A stretch of DNA of 64,000 nucleotides from Fen-1258 sp947085815. Its GTDB lineage: Bacteria; Bacteroidota; Ignavibacteria; Ignavibacteriales; Melioribacteraceae. A model generated the notes under the pieces. It was given only the letters and a program-made list of their open reading frames with translations, made no database searches and was not told the origin of the DNA. The stretch is from assembly GCA_947085815.1 (NCBI GenBank), contig CAMTXU010000016.1, positions 1-64,000 of the forward strand, given 5' to 3'. Of this stretch, positions 51,016 through 58,970 are shown one piece after another. The position numbers were made by a program, and so were the translations under genes. The stretch's first letter is position 1, and each line of letters begins with the position of its first letter.

Positions 51016-51381
51016 ATGTTTTTGAAAGACACAACACATAGAGCTACAAAGAAAGCAAGAATCCGTAGAAAAATCTCCGGTACTGCCGAACGTCCGCGTT
51101 TATCTGTCTTCAGAAGTGCGAATAATATGTATGCTCAGTTGATTGATGATGTTAAAGGTACAACTTTGCTTGAGGCTTCCTCGCTATCAAAAGAACTTGC
51201 TGAAGAAATAAAAGATTTTAAAGGTAAGATTTCTAAAAGCAAAGCCGTTGGAAAATTGTTGGCTAAGAAAGCAAGTGAAAAAGGGATTACTACGGTAGTT
51301 TTTGACAGAAGTGGTTACCGATATCATGGTAGAGTTCAAGCCGTAGCGGAAGGTGCTCGTGAGGGCGGAATAAAAATGTAA
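51016..51381 (+). CDS. rplR: 50S ribosomal protein uL18
   Basis: 121 aa from the ATG at 51016 (9 nt after AGGAG; a TTG at 51010 is too close). RIRRKISGTAERPRLSVFRS, NNMYAQLIDDVKGTTLLEA, FDRSGYRYHGRVQAVAEGAR. Binds 5S rRNA. A tRNA gene follows its stop after 4 nt. Confidence 0.96.
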   Translation: MFLKDTTHRATKKARIRRKISGTAERPRLSVFRSANNMYAQLIDDVKGTTLLEASSLSKELAEEIKDFKGKISKSKAVGKLLAKKASEKGITTVVFDRSGYRYHGRVQAVAEGAREGGIKM

Positions 51382-51385
51382 GGAT

Positions 51386-51459
51386 TGCCGGGTCGTCTAA
51401 TGGCAGGACAACGCCCTTTGGAGGCGTCTGTAGAGGTTCGACTCCTCTCCCGGCAGCCA
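51386..51459 (+). tRNA. tRNA-Gln (anticodon TTG) inside the spc operon
   Basis: Acceptor TGCCGGG / CCCGGCA, D arm GTCTAATGGCAGGAC, anticodon arm ACGCC-CTTTGGA-GGCGT with TTG, T arm AGAGG-TTCGACT-CCTCT. Discriminator G followed by CCA (51457-51459), which the other tRNAs in the window lack. It sits between rplR and rpsE in the same orientation, so it must be cut from the ribosomal protein mRNA or have its own promoter. Confidence 0.95.
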
Positions 51460-51514
51460 AAATTAGACGATGCAAAAAAAAAGATTAATAAGTTCGTAAA
51501 CAAGGGAGCTAAAA

Positions 51515-52027
51515 TTGAATTTCAAGTACAAAAAAGTATCGGGTCTTGAGAATCTTAAAGAGAAGATTGTTCACATTAACAGAGTTGCAAAAGTTGTTAA
51601 GGGTGGTAGAAGATTCAGCTTTAACGCAATTGTAGTTGTTGGAGATGCTAACGGTCACGTTGGTGTTGGTCTTGGCAAAGCAAACGAAGTTACCGATGCA
51701 ATTTCTAAGGGAATTGACGATGCAAAGAAAAACGTTTATAGAGTATCAATCATTAAAGGAACTATTCCTCACGCTATTACCGGCAAATTCGGCGCAGGCT
51801 CTGTTCTGTTAAAACCGGCAACACCCGGTACAGGTTTAATTGCAGGCGGCGGAGTTCGTGCTGTACTCGAAGCTGCCGGCATTCAAGATATTTTGACCAA
51901 ATCACTCGGTTCAAGTAATCCACATAACCAAGTTAAAGCGACATTAAATGCTTTGTTAAATCTTGTTGATGCAAGAACTATGGCACGTAAACGTGGATTA
52001 AAAGTAACTGAGTTATTCAATCTGTAA
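51515..52027 (+). CDS. rpsE: 30S ribosomal protein uS5
   Basis: 170 aa: EKIVHINRVAKVVKGGRRFS, VGVGLGKANEVTDAISKGID, KPATPGTGLIAGGGVRAVLE. TTG start after AAGGGAG. The 55-nt gap after the tRNA holds only the leader. Confidence 0.97.
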   Translation: MNFKYKKVSGLENLKEKIVHINRVAKVVKGGRRFSFNAIVVVGDANGHVGVGLGKANEVTDAISKGIDDAKKNVYRVSIIKGTIPHAITGKFGAGSVLLKPATPGTGLIAGGGVRAVLEAAGIQDILTKSLGSSNPHNQVKATLNALLNLVDARTMARKRGLKVTELFNL

Positions 52028-52035
52028 TTGAGGTT

Positions 52036-52227
52036 ATGATGACAAAGAAAATAAAAATTATTCAGACAGGCAGTGTAATTGATCGCCCCGTTCCGCAAAA
52101 GAGAACTATCGAGGCTTTAGGTCTTGCTAGACCAAATCATTTTGTTATTAAAAATGATACGCCTCAAATTAGAGGAATGATCAGAAAAGTACACCATCTT
52201 GTAAAAGTAGAAGAAATTGAAGCGTAA
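52036..52227 (+). CDS. rpmD: 50S ribosomal protein uL30
   Basis: 63 aa (or 62 from the second ATG at 52039): KKIKIIQTGSVIDRPVPQKR, EALGLARPNHFVIKND, IRGMIRKVHHLVKVEE. 8 nt after rpsE. Confidence 0.96.
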   Translation: MMTKKIKIIQTGSVIDRPVPQKRTIEALGLARPNHFVIKNDTPQIRGMIRKVHHLVKVEEIEA

Positions 52228-52235
52228 GGTGATAA

Positions 52236-52700
52236 ATGAATATTCTAAGTAATCTGAGACCTGCAAAAGGTTCGAACAAAAAAGTTAAGAGAATTGGACG
52301 CGGCGAAGGCTCCGGTCACGGCGGAACTGCAACACGTGGCGAAAACGGTCAACGTTCACGTGCTGGTGCAAAGTTTCCAACATGGTTTGAAGGCGGACAA
52401 ATGCCCCTTCAGAGAAGAATTCCCAAGAGAGGTTTCCACAGCCCGTTCAAGGTTGTTAACCAGGTTATAAATCTTAGTACACTGCAAAGATTAGTTGACG
52501 AGAAAAAAATTGTTGACGGTGAGATTAATGCAGTTTCTTTATATAAAAGCGGTGCAATTTCAAAAGCAGCTGCTCCATATAAAATTCTTGCTCAAGGTGA
52601 ATTAAAAGCAAAATTAAATGTTGAAGCTAATTTTTTTAGTGCTACAGCAAAAGAAAAAATTGAATCACTCGGTGGAACCATCAAAGAGACCAAATTCTAA
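52236..52700 (+). CDS. rplO: 50S ribosomal protein uL15
   Basis: 154 aa: LSNLRPAKGSNKKVKRIGRG, SGHGGTATRGENGQRSRAGA, FEGGQMPLQRRIPKRGFHSP. Its stop and the secY ATG overlap as TAATG. Confidence 0.97.
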   Translation: MNILSNLRPAKGSNKKVKRIGRGEGSGHGGTATRGENGQRSRAGAKFPTWFEGGQMPLQRRIPKRGFHSPFKVVNQVINLSTLQRLVDEKKIVDGEINAVSLYKSGAISKAAAPYKILAQGELKAKLNVEANFFSATAKEKIESLGGTIKETKF

Positions 52701-54040
52701 TGGCTAAACTTCAAGAAACTTTCCGGAATATTTTTAAGATTCACGAATTACGTCAGAGAATACTTTATACTCTTGCTCTGCTCATAATTGTTCGAATTGG
52801 TAGTCATATCACATTACCTGGTATTGATACTTCATTATTACATGAGGCAACAAAAAATGCTTCATCTAATAATCTATTCGGTCTATATGATTTGTTTGTA
52901 GGCGGCGCTTTTTCTAATGCAGCTATATTTGCGCTCGGTATTATGCCCTACATTTCTGCCTCTATCATTTTACAGATTGCCGGAGCAGTAATTCCATATT
53001 TCCAAAAACTTCAACGTGAAGGTGAAGATGGAAGAAAAAAACTCACGCAATTAACTCGTTACGGAACAGTGCTTATTGCCTCTCTTCAAGCTTGGGGAGT
53101 AACAATTCATTTAATGAGCATGACAGTTGCGCAAGGTGGTCCAATTGTTCCTGAGGCTGTAAGAGGAATCATGTGGAGTATGTCCGCAGTTGTACTTCTT
53201 GTTGCCGGTACGATGTTTATTATGTGGATGGGCGAGCAGATTACGGATAAAGGAATTGGCAACGGTATATCGTTAATTATTTTTATCGGCATCATCAACC
53301 GCTTTCCATTTGCTCTTCTTGATGAATACAGATTGATTTCCAGCGGTCAGCGTAATCTTGTTGTTGAAGTAGTTATTCTGGCGTTAATGGTTTTTATTAT
53401 TGCCGGTGTAGTACTTGTAACTCAAGGTACAAGAAGAATTCCTGTTCAATATGCTAAACGAGTTGTAGGCAGAAAAGTTTATGGAGGCGTTACACAATAC
53501 ATTCCGTTGCGTGTTAATACAGCCGGAGTTATGCCCATTATCTTCGCCCAGTCAATTATGTTTATACCAAGTACACTGTTTTCATTTTTCCCCAACAATG
53601 AATTTATTGGCACTCTTGCACAATATTTTACCCATGAGAGTTTTACTTATTCCTTTATATATGCTTTGATGATTATATTCTTCACTTACTTCTATACCGC
53701 GATTGCATTCAATCCGGTTGATGTAGCAGATAATATGAAAAAGCAGGGCGGATTTATTCCCGGTATTCGTCCCGGTAAACAGACCGCAGATTTCATTGAT
53801 AATATTTTGACAAAGATTACGTTACCGGGTTCAGTATTCTTAGCTATCATTGCCATTCTTCCCGCGTTCATTTCTAAATTTGGTGTGAGCGGAAGTTTTG
53901 CTTCATTTTTCGGTGGTACAAGCTTGCTGATTATCGTTGGTGTGGCTTTAGATACATTGCAGCAAATTGAATCTCATCTATTGATGAGACATTACGACGG
54001 ATTTATGAAATCCGGTAAACTTAAGGGCAGAAGATTCTAG
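52700..54040 (+). CDS. secY: Preprotein translocase subunit SecY
   Basis: 446 aa with ten predicted membrane helices. RQRILYTLALLIIVRIGSHI, GIMPYISASIILQIAG, EGEDGRKKLTQLTRYGT, GNGISLIIFIGIINRFP, and the cytoplasmic FNPVDVADNMKKQGGFIPGI-RPG loop. Channel of the Sec translocon; the partner secE is 25 kb upstream. Confidence 0.98.
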   Translation: MAKLQETFRNIFKIHELRQRILYTLALLIIVRIGSHITLPGIDTSLLHEATKNASSNNLFGLYDLFVGGAFSNAAIFALGIMPYISASIILQIAGAVIPYFQKLQREGEDGRKKLTQLTRYGTVLIASLQAWGVTIHLMSMTVAQGGPIVPEAVRGIMWSMSAVVLLVAGTMFIMWMGEQITDKGIGNGISLIIFIGIINRFPFALLDEYRLISSGQRNLVVEVVILALMVFIIAGVVLVTQGTRRIPVQYAKRVVGRKVYGGVTQYIPLRVNTAGVMPIIFAQSIMFIPSTLFSFFPNNEFIGTLAQYFTHESFTYSFIYALMIIFFTYFYTAIAFNPVDVADNMKKQGGFIPGIRPGKQTADFIDNILTKITLPGSVFLAIIAILPAFISKFGVSGSFASFFGGTSLLIIVGVALDTLQQIESHLLMRHYDGFMKSGKLKGRRF

Positions 54041-54048
54041 ATTAGATT

Positions 54049-54813
54049 GTGATATTAATAAAGAGAAGTAGCGAAATAGATTACATTCGTGAAAGCAGCA
54101 AAATAGTTGCAGAAACATTACAGTTAGTGAAGCGTTACGTCAAAGTTGGCGTTACGACAAAAGAGCTAGATAAAATTGCTGAAGATTATATTCTAAGCAA
54201 TAACGCTCGTCCCGCATTCAAAGGTTACTCTCAAGCGGGTTCGATCGATTTTCCAGGCTCAATTTGTTCTTCAATTGATGATGAGGTTGTTCACGGTATT
54301 CCGGGTAACATAGTTCTGAAAGAGGGACAGATTATTTCTATAGACGTAGGTGTAGAGAAAAACGGTTACTTCGGAGACGCGGCTTTATCTGTCGCAGTTG
54401 GAAAAATCTCCGCAGAGAAACAAAAACTGATGGATGTTACAGAAAAGTCTTTGTATCTCGGTATTGAACAGGCAGTAGAAAAAAATAGAATTGGAGATAT
54501 CTCAAACGCAATTCAAACTTATGTTGAGGAAAATGGATTTTCAGTAGTTCGCGATTTATGCGGACACGGTGTTGGAAAACATCTTCATGAAGAGCCGCAA
54601 ATTCCGAATTACGGTAAGAAAAGAAACGGATCTGTTCTTAAAAATGGAATGACATTAGCTTTAGAACCGATGGTTAACATGGGTTCGTATAAAGTGTTTG
54701 TTGCTGAGGACGGATGGACAGTTTTAACGTTAGACGGAAAACCTTCGGCACATTTTGAACATACAATTGCAGTTATTGATGGTAAACCAGAAATATTAAC
54801 GAAGTGTGAATAG
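54049..54813 (+). CDS. map: Methionine aminopeptidase, type I
   Basis: 254 aa. Removes N-terminal Met from new proteins. Metal ligands are in IISIDVGVEKNGYFGDAAL (two Asp), RDLCGHGVGKHLHEEPQIPN (His), MTLALEPMVNM (Glu) and a late Glu in FEHTIAV. GTG start at 54049, 8 nt after secY. Confidence 0.97.
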   Translation: MILIKRSSEIDYIRESSKIVAETLQLVKRYVKVGVTTKELDKIAEDYILSNNARPAFKGYSQAGSIDFPGSICSSIDDEVVHGIPGNIVLKEGQIISIDVGVEKNGYFGDAALSVAVGKISAEKQKLMDVTEKSLYLGIEQAVEKNRIGDISNAIQTYVEENGFSVVRDLCGHGVGKHLHEEPQIPNYGKKRNGSVLKNGMTLALEPMVNMGSYKVFVAEDGWTVLTLDGKPSAHFEHTIAVIDGKPEILTKCE

Positions 54814-54819
54814 AGATAG

Positions 54820-55038
54820 ATGGCTAAACAGGGACCGATAAAAGTAGATGGAGTTGTAACGGACACATTGCCGAACGCACATTTTAAAGTACGTCTTGAA
54901 AACGGTCATGAAATACTAGCTCATATCTCCGGTAAAATGAGAATGCACTTTATAAAAATTTTAGCAGGCGATAAAGTTGCCATTGAACTTTCGCCATACG
55001 ACTTGAACAAAGGTAGAATTACATACAGATATAAATAA
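54820..55038 (+). CDS. infA: Translation initiation factor IF-1
   Basis: 72-aa OB-fold protein: IKVDGVVTDTLPNAHFKVRL, ENGHEILAHISGKMRMHFI, ELSPYDLNKGRITYRYK. Binds the 30S A site during initiation. 6 nt after map. Confidence 0.98.
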   Translation: MAKQGPIKVDGVVTDTLPNAHFKVRLENGHEILAHISGKMRMHFIKILAGDKVAIELSPYDLNKGRITYRYK

Positions 55039-55052
55039 CGGAGAAGAAATAA

Positions 55053-55166
55053 ATGAAGGTCCGCTCATCTGTTCGCAAGATTTGTGAGAACTGTAAGATC
55101 ATTAAAAGAAAAGGGGTTGTAAGAGTGATCTGCAAAAACCCTAAACACAAACAAAGACAAGGTTAA
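55053..55166 (+). CDS. rpmJ: 50S ribosomal protein bL36
   Basis: 37 aa, very short. MKVRSSVRKICENCKIIKRK then GVVRVICKNPKHKQRQG. Keeps the zinc ligands C11, C14, C27 and H32, so it is the zinc (C-plus) form. ACGGAGAAG precedes the ATG. Position between infA and rpsM is the standard one. Confidence 0.97.
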   Translation: MKVRSSVRKICENCKIIKRKGVVRVICKNPKHKQRQG

Positions 55167-55184
55167 ACTTAGGAGGTTATAGAT

Positions 55185-55568
55185 TTGGCTCGTTTAGCTG
55201 GTGTTGATTTACCCAAAAATAAAAAAGCTTTCATCGGATTGACTTACATTTTTGGTATTGGTGATAAATCTTCTATGGAGATCCTCATCAAAGCTGGTGT
55301 TAATCCAGATAAAAAAGTTTCTGAATTAACTGAAGAAGAAATTGCAAAGATCCGTTCTGTTATGACAGCAGAGTATAGGGTTGAAGGTGCGCTCAGGAGT
55401 GAAGTCCAGCAAAATATCAAAAGATTAATGGACATTGGTGCCTATCGTGGTATTCGCCACAGAAGAGGATTACCTGTTCGCGGTCAACGTACTAGAACTA
55501 ACTCTAGAACTCGTAAAGGTAAACGTAGAACTGTTGCCGGTAAAAAGAAAACTCCGGCTAAGAAGTAA
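55185..55568 (+). CDS. rpsM: 30S ribosomal protein uS13
   Basis: 127 aa: ARLAGVDLPKNKKAFIGLTY, GAYRGIRHRRGLPVRGQRTR, and a lysine-rich C-terminal tail that contacts tRNA. TTG start with AGGAGG upstream. Confidence 0.97.
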   Translation: MARLAGVDLPKNKKAFIGLTYIFGIGDKSSMEILIKAGVNPDKKVSELTEEEIAKIRSVMTAEYRVEGALRSEVQQNIKRLMDIGAYRGIRHRRGLPVRGQRTRTNSRTRKGKRRTVAGKKKTPAKK

Positions 55569-55596
55569 TTTATAATTTTTTTTCTGAGGAGTAAAA

Positions 55597-55983
55597 TTGG
55601 CTAAGGTTGTAAAAAAGACAAAAAAGAAAGTTCACGTTGATGCTGTTGGCGTGGCTCATATTAAAGCCTCATTCAATAACGTGCTTGTTACATTGACGGA
55701 TATTTACGGAAATACAATTTCATGGTCCTCAGCCGGTAAAAACGGTTTCAAGGGTTCAAGAAAAAATACTCCGTTCGCTGCTCAAGTTACTGCAGAAGCA
55801 GCAGCAAAAGAAGCGCACGATTTAGGATTAAGAAAAGTTGACGTGTTCGTAAAGGGACCCGGTTCCGGACGTGAAGCAGCAATTAGAGCATTAAGTACAG
55901 CAGGATTGGATATTCTTTCTATAAAAGATCAGACTCCAATTCCACATAACGGATGCCGACCACCAAAACGTAGAAGAGTTTAA
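55597..55983 (+). CDS. rpsK: 30S ribosomal protein uS11
   Basis: 128 aa: GVAHIKASFNNVLVTLTDIY, WSSAGKNGFKGSRKNTPFAA, and the conserved end PIPHNGCRPPKRRRV. TTG start with TGAGGAG upstream. Confidence 0.98.
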   Translation: MAKVVKKTKKKVHVDAVGVAHIKASFNNVLVTLTDIYGNTISWSSAGKNGFKGSRKNTPFAAQVTAEAAAKEAHDLGLRKVDVFVKGPGSGREAAIRALSTAGLDILSIKDQTPIPHNGCRPPKRRRV

Positions 55984-55998
55984 TAGGAGAAACTTTAG

Positions 55999-56625
55999 AT
56001 GGCAAGATACACCGGTCCCAGTTGCAAATTATGCAGAAGGGAAAAACAGAAATTATTTTTAAAAGGTTCTAAGTGCTTATCGGAAAAATGTCCGCTCGAA
56101 CAAAAAAACTACGCGCCCGGTCAACATGGTTTGACTCGCAGAGCAAAATTTTCTGAGTATGGCGTTCAGCTTAGAGAAAAACAGAAAGTTAAAAGAATTT
56201 ACGGATTGCAAGAAACTCAATTCCATAATATTTTTGAGACGGCTAACCGCCAAAAAGGTATAACAGGCGGTAATTTGATAAAACTTCTTGAGAGAAGATT
56301 GGACAACGTTGTATATCGTCTTGGATTCGCACCTTCTAGAAAATCAGCTCGTCAATTAGTTCTTCATGGACATTTCTGGATAAACGGAAAGACTGTTGAC
56401 ATTCCTTCTTATACTCTTGCACCGGGCGATGTTATTTCCGTCCGTGAGAGAAGTAAAAAATTGGATACAATCCATAATTCCTTAAGAAGAACAAAAGACA
56501 ACGTTTACATTTGGTTGTCTGTAGATAAAGCAACTTTATCCGGTACTTTCTTAAATGTTCCGGAAAGAGAAGACATTCCATTGAATGCAAACGAACAATT
56601 AATTGTTGAGTTGTATTCTAAGTAA
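55999..56625 (+). CDS. rpsD: 30S ribosomal protein uS4
   Basis: 208 aa. N-terminal zinc knuckle C9-x2-C12-x13-C26-x4-C31, then YGVQLREKQKVKRIYGLQET and the S4 RNA-binding domain RLDNVVYRLGFAPSRKSARQ. Zinc-binding S4 form. Nucleates 30S body assembly. Confidence 0.98.
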   Translation: MARYTGPSCKLCRREKQKLFLKGSKCLSEKCPLEQKNYAPGQHGLTRRAKFSEYGVQLREKQKVKRIYGLQETQFHNIFETANRQKGITGGNLIKLLERRLDNVVYRLGFAPSRKSARQLVLHGHFWINGKTVDIPSYTLAPGDVISVRERSKKLDTIHNSLRRTKDNVYIWLSVDKATLSGTFLNVPEREDIPLNANEQLIVELYSK

Positions 56626-56651
56626 TTTAAAATTAATAAAGAGGATACTAA

Positions 56652-57647
56652 ATGAGCTATCCATTTATAAAGATGCCAGATGGCGTTGTTCTCGATGAAT
56701 CGGTAAGCAAAGAGAATTTTGGAAGATTTATAGTTCAACCTTTGGAAAGAGGTTTTGGTGTTACACTTGGTAACGCTTTAAGAAGAGTATTATTGTCGTC
56801 ATTAACAGGCGCCGCAATTAATGCTATTAAGATTGAAGGCGTACTTCATGAGTTTTCTACCGTACCCGGTGTAGTTGAAGATGTTACTGAACTCATTCTT
56901 AATCTGAAAAAAGTAAGAATGAGACTTTTGAATAAAAAAGTTACGGGTTGTGAAATTTCTCTTTCCGGATCAAAAGAATTCAAAGCTGGAGATATACAAA
57001 AATATTGTCCTGATATCGAAATCTTAAATCCGGATCTTCACATTGCAAGATTGAACTCCGATGCAAAATTTAATATGGAATTGCGTTTCGCCGTAGGCAA
57101 AGGTTACGTTCCGTCTACAGAGCAGAAAATTCTTGAAGCGACTATTGGTACGATTCCAATCGATTCAATCTATACTCCGATTGTTAATTGCCGTTATGAT
57201 GTTGAAAATGTTCGTATCGGTGAGAAAAATGATTACGAAAAATTATCACTCGAAATTCAGACAGATGGTTCGATGACTCCCGAAGAAGCTCTTTCAAGTT
57301 CTGCAAAAATATTGAAAGATCACGTTCAGATGTTTATTAACTTTGATGCAGAGCCGGAAGAAGAAAAAGTTGAAAACGAAAAAGACGCAGAAGCAGAAAG
57401 AATTAAAAAAATCTTATTGACAAGCGTTGATGATCTTGAGTTGAGCGTTCGTTCTCATAATTGTTTGAAAGCCGCCAACATCAAAAATTTATCTGATCTT
57501 GTTAAGAAGGATGAAAGTGAGATGTTGAAATTTAGAAACTTCGGCAGAAAATCGTTAGCTGAATTGCTTGAGATCGTCGATAATCACGGACTCGAATTCG
57601 GTATGGACGTTGATAAATACATTAAAGATAAACCAGAAAACAATTAG
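56652..57647 (+). CDS. rpoA: DNA-directed RNA polymerase subunit alpha
   Basis: 331 aa. The N-terminal assembly domain (RFIVQPLERGFGVTLGNALR) leads through an acidic linker (EPEEEKVENEKDAEAER) to the C-terminal domain with helix-hairpin-helix (RSHNCLKAANIKNLSDLV, FGRKSLAELLEIV) that binds UP elements and activators. Confidence 0.98.
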   Translation: MSYPFIKMPDGVVLDESVSKENFGRFIVQPLERGFGVTLGNALRRVLLSSLTGAAINAIKIEGVLHEFSTVPGVVEDVTELILNLKKVRMRLLNKKVTGCEISLSGSKEFKAGDIQKYCPDIEILNPDLHIARLNSDAKFNMELRFAVGKGYVPSTEQKILEATIGTIPIDSIYTPIVNCRYDVENVRIGEKNDYEKLSLEIQTDGSMTPEEALSSSAKILKDHVQMFINFDAEPEEEKVENEKDAEAERIKKILLTSVDDLELSVRSHNCLKAANIKNLSDLVKKDESEMLKFRNFGRKSLAELLEIVDNHGLEFGMDVDKYIKDKPENN

Positions 57648-57667
57648 TATTCCCATAAGGTTGAAGA

Positions 57668-58234
57668 ATGAGACATGGAGTAAAAGGAAGAAAATTAGGC
57701 AGAACTGCCAGTCACAGAGCAGCAACATTAAATTTGTTAGCTACATCTTTACTCAAGCATAAAAAAATTAAAACTACTGCAGCAAAGGCAAAAGAGTTGC
57801 GCAGGTTCGTTGACCCTATCATCACAAGAGCAAAAACGGATTCCGTTCATTCAAGAAGAATTATTGCTACGAAGATCAATGATAGAGAAGTTCTCACAGA
57901 TTTATTCAGCAACATAATTCCAAAAATTGGTGATAGACCCGGCGGTTATACGCGTGTTGTTCTTCTTGGACAAAGAAAAGGCGATGGCGCTCATATGGCT
58001 ATAATTGAGTTAGTCGATTTCAGCGGAGTGATTAAACCAAAAGCCCCAAAGAAAACTAAAGGCGATGAGAAACCAACTGAAACTACAGAAGAAGTAAAAG
58101 CAGAAGAAAAGAAGGAGAAAAAAGCAAAGAAGGCGGCTGCTCCAAAACCGAAAAAAGAAAAAGCTCCTAAAGAAAAAATAACTAAAGAGAAGATTACTAA
58201 GACTACAAAGACACCTCAGAAAAAAGGCAGTTAA
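57668..58234 (+). CDS. rplQ: 50S ribosomal protein bL17 with charged C-terminal extension
   Basis: 188 aa; the bL17 core is residues 1-~122 (MRHGVKGRKLGRTASHRAAT, AKELRRFVDPIITRAKTDSV, GDRPGGYTRVV). The remaining ~65 residues are a Lys/Ala/Pro/Glu tail with repeated KEK and KITK units (KAAAPKPKKEKAPKEKITKE), which is not part of the ribosomal fold and is probably disordered. Last gene of the alpha operon, followed by a terminator. Confidence 0.96.
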   Translation: MRHGVKGRKLGRTASHRAATLNLLATSLLKHKKIKTTAAKAKELRRFVDPIITRAKTDSVHSRRIIATKINDREVLTDLFSNIIPKIGDRPGGYTRVVLLGQRKGDGAHMAIIELVDFSGVIKPKAPKKTKGDEKPTETTEEVKAEEKKEKKAKKAAAPKPKKEKAPKEKITKEKITKTTKTPQKKGS

Positions 58235-58257
58235 TTTTTAAGTCATAAATTAATTTG

Positions 58258-58290
58258 AAAAGAGTAATCGTTTTTCGGTTACTCTTTTTT
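58258..58290 (+). terminator. Intrinsic terminator of the S10-spc-alpha ribosomal block
   Basis: AAAAGAGTAA (58258-58267) pairs with TTACTCTTTT (58279-58288) through a short loop and ends in a T run. It lies 24 nt after rplQ and just upstream of the engB ATG at 58297; an earlier in-frame engB start at 58255 would place the hairpin inside the coding region. Confidence 0.82.
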
Positions 58291-58296
58291 ATTTAT

Positions 58297-58878
58297 ATGA
58301 AAAAGATAGAATTCATCAAAGCTGTTTATAATCTCAACGAATTGCCAAAGCAAAACTTACCAACCGTTGTTTTGTGCGGTCGTTCGAATGTGGGTAAATC
58401 CTCCTTCATTAACTCGGTCTTTAATACAAAAATGGCAAAAACCTCCTCGTCACCGGGAAAGACCCGATCTATCAATTACTACCTAGTTGAAAAGAAATTT
58501 TTTATAGTAGATTTACCCGGATTCGGGTACGCTAAAGTCTCCAAAAAGGAACGCGATGCATGGCAGCATCTTCTCGAAAAGTATTTTTCTATTAACGAAA
58601 ATATTAAACTTGCTGTACATCTAATGGATAGCCGGCATAATCCGATGCAACTGGATATTGAACTAAATGAATTTCTTCGCTCCATCAACATCCCATATAT
58701 TCTATTACTGAACAAGACCGATAAACTGAAACAATCCGATTTAGCTTCCGCCAAGCGGAGAGTCGTTCGGTTTTTCCCGGAATTATCTACCGGAGAGAAT
58801 CTTATACTTTTTTCTACCATCAAAGGTACCGGCAAAAAAGAGGTGGTAAAACTACTTACTTCTCTCTTCCTTATGTGA
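58297..58878 (+). CDS. engB: Ribosome biogenesis GTPase YsxC/EngB
   Basis: 193 aa from the ATG at 58297; a start at 58255 would add 14 hydrophobic residues over the terminator and is rejected. G1 GRSNVGKSS, switch I TSSSPGKT, G3 DLPGFGYA, G4 LLNKTDKLK, G5-like FSTIKGTGKK. Acts in late 50S assembly. Located directly after the ribosomal block. Confidence 0.95.
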   Translation: MKKIEFIKAVYNLNELPKQNLPTVVLCGRSNVGKSSFINSVFNTKMAKTSSSPGKTRSINYYLVEKKFFIVDLPGFGYAKVSKKERDAWQHLLEKYFSINENIKLAVHLMDSRHNPMQLDIELNEFLRSINIPYILLLNKTDKLKQSDLASAKRRVVRFFPELSTGENLILFSTIKGTGKKEVVKLLTSLFLM

Positions 58879-58970
58879 AAATTTCTTAAATCTTTCTTAT
58901 TATTGAATCGGGAGTTGATACTTTTTGCGGCTTCTGAAAAATTATCTCCTCATAATCATTTAGAAGGAAG

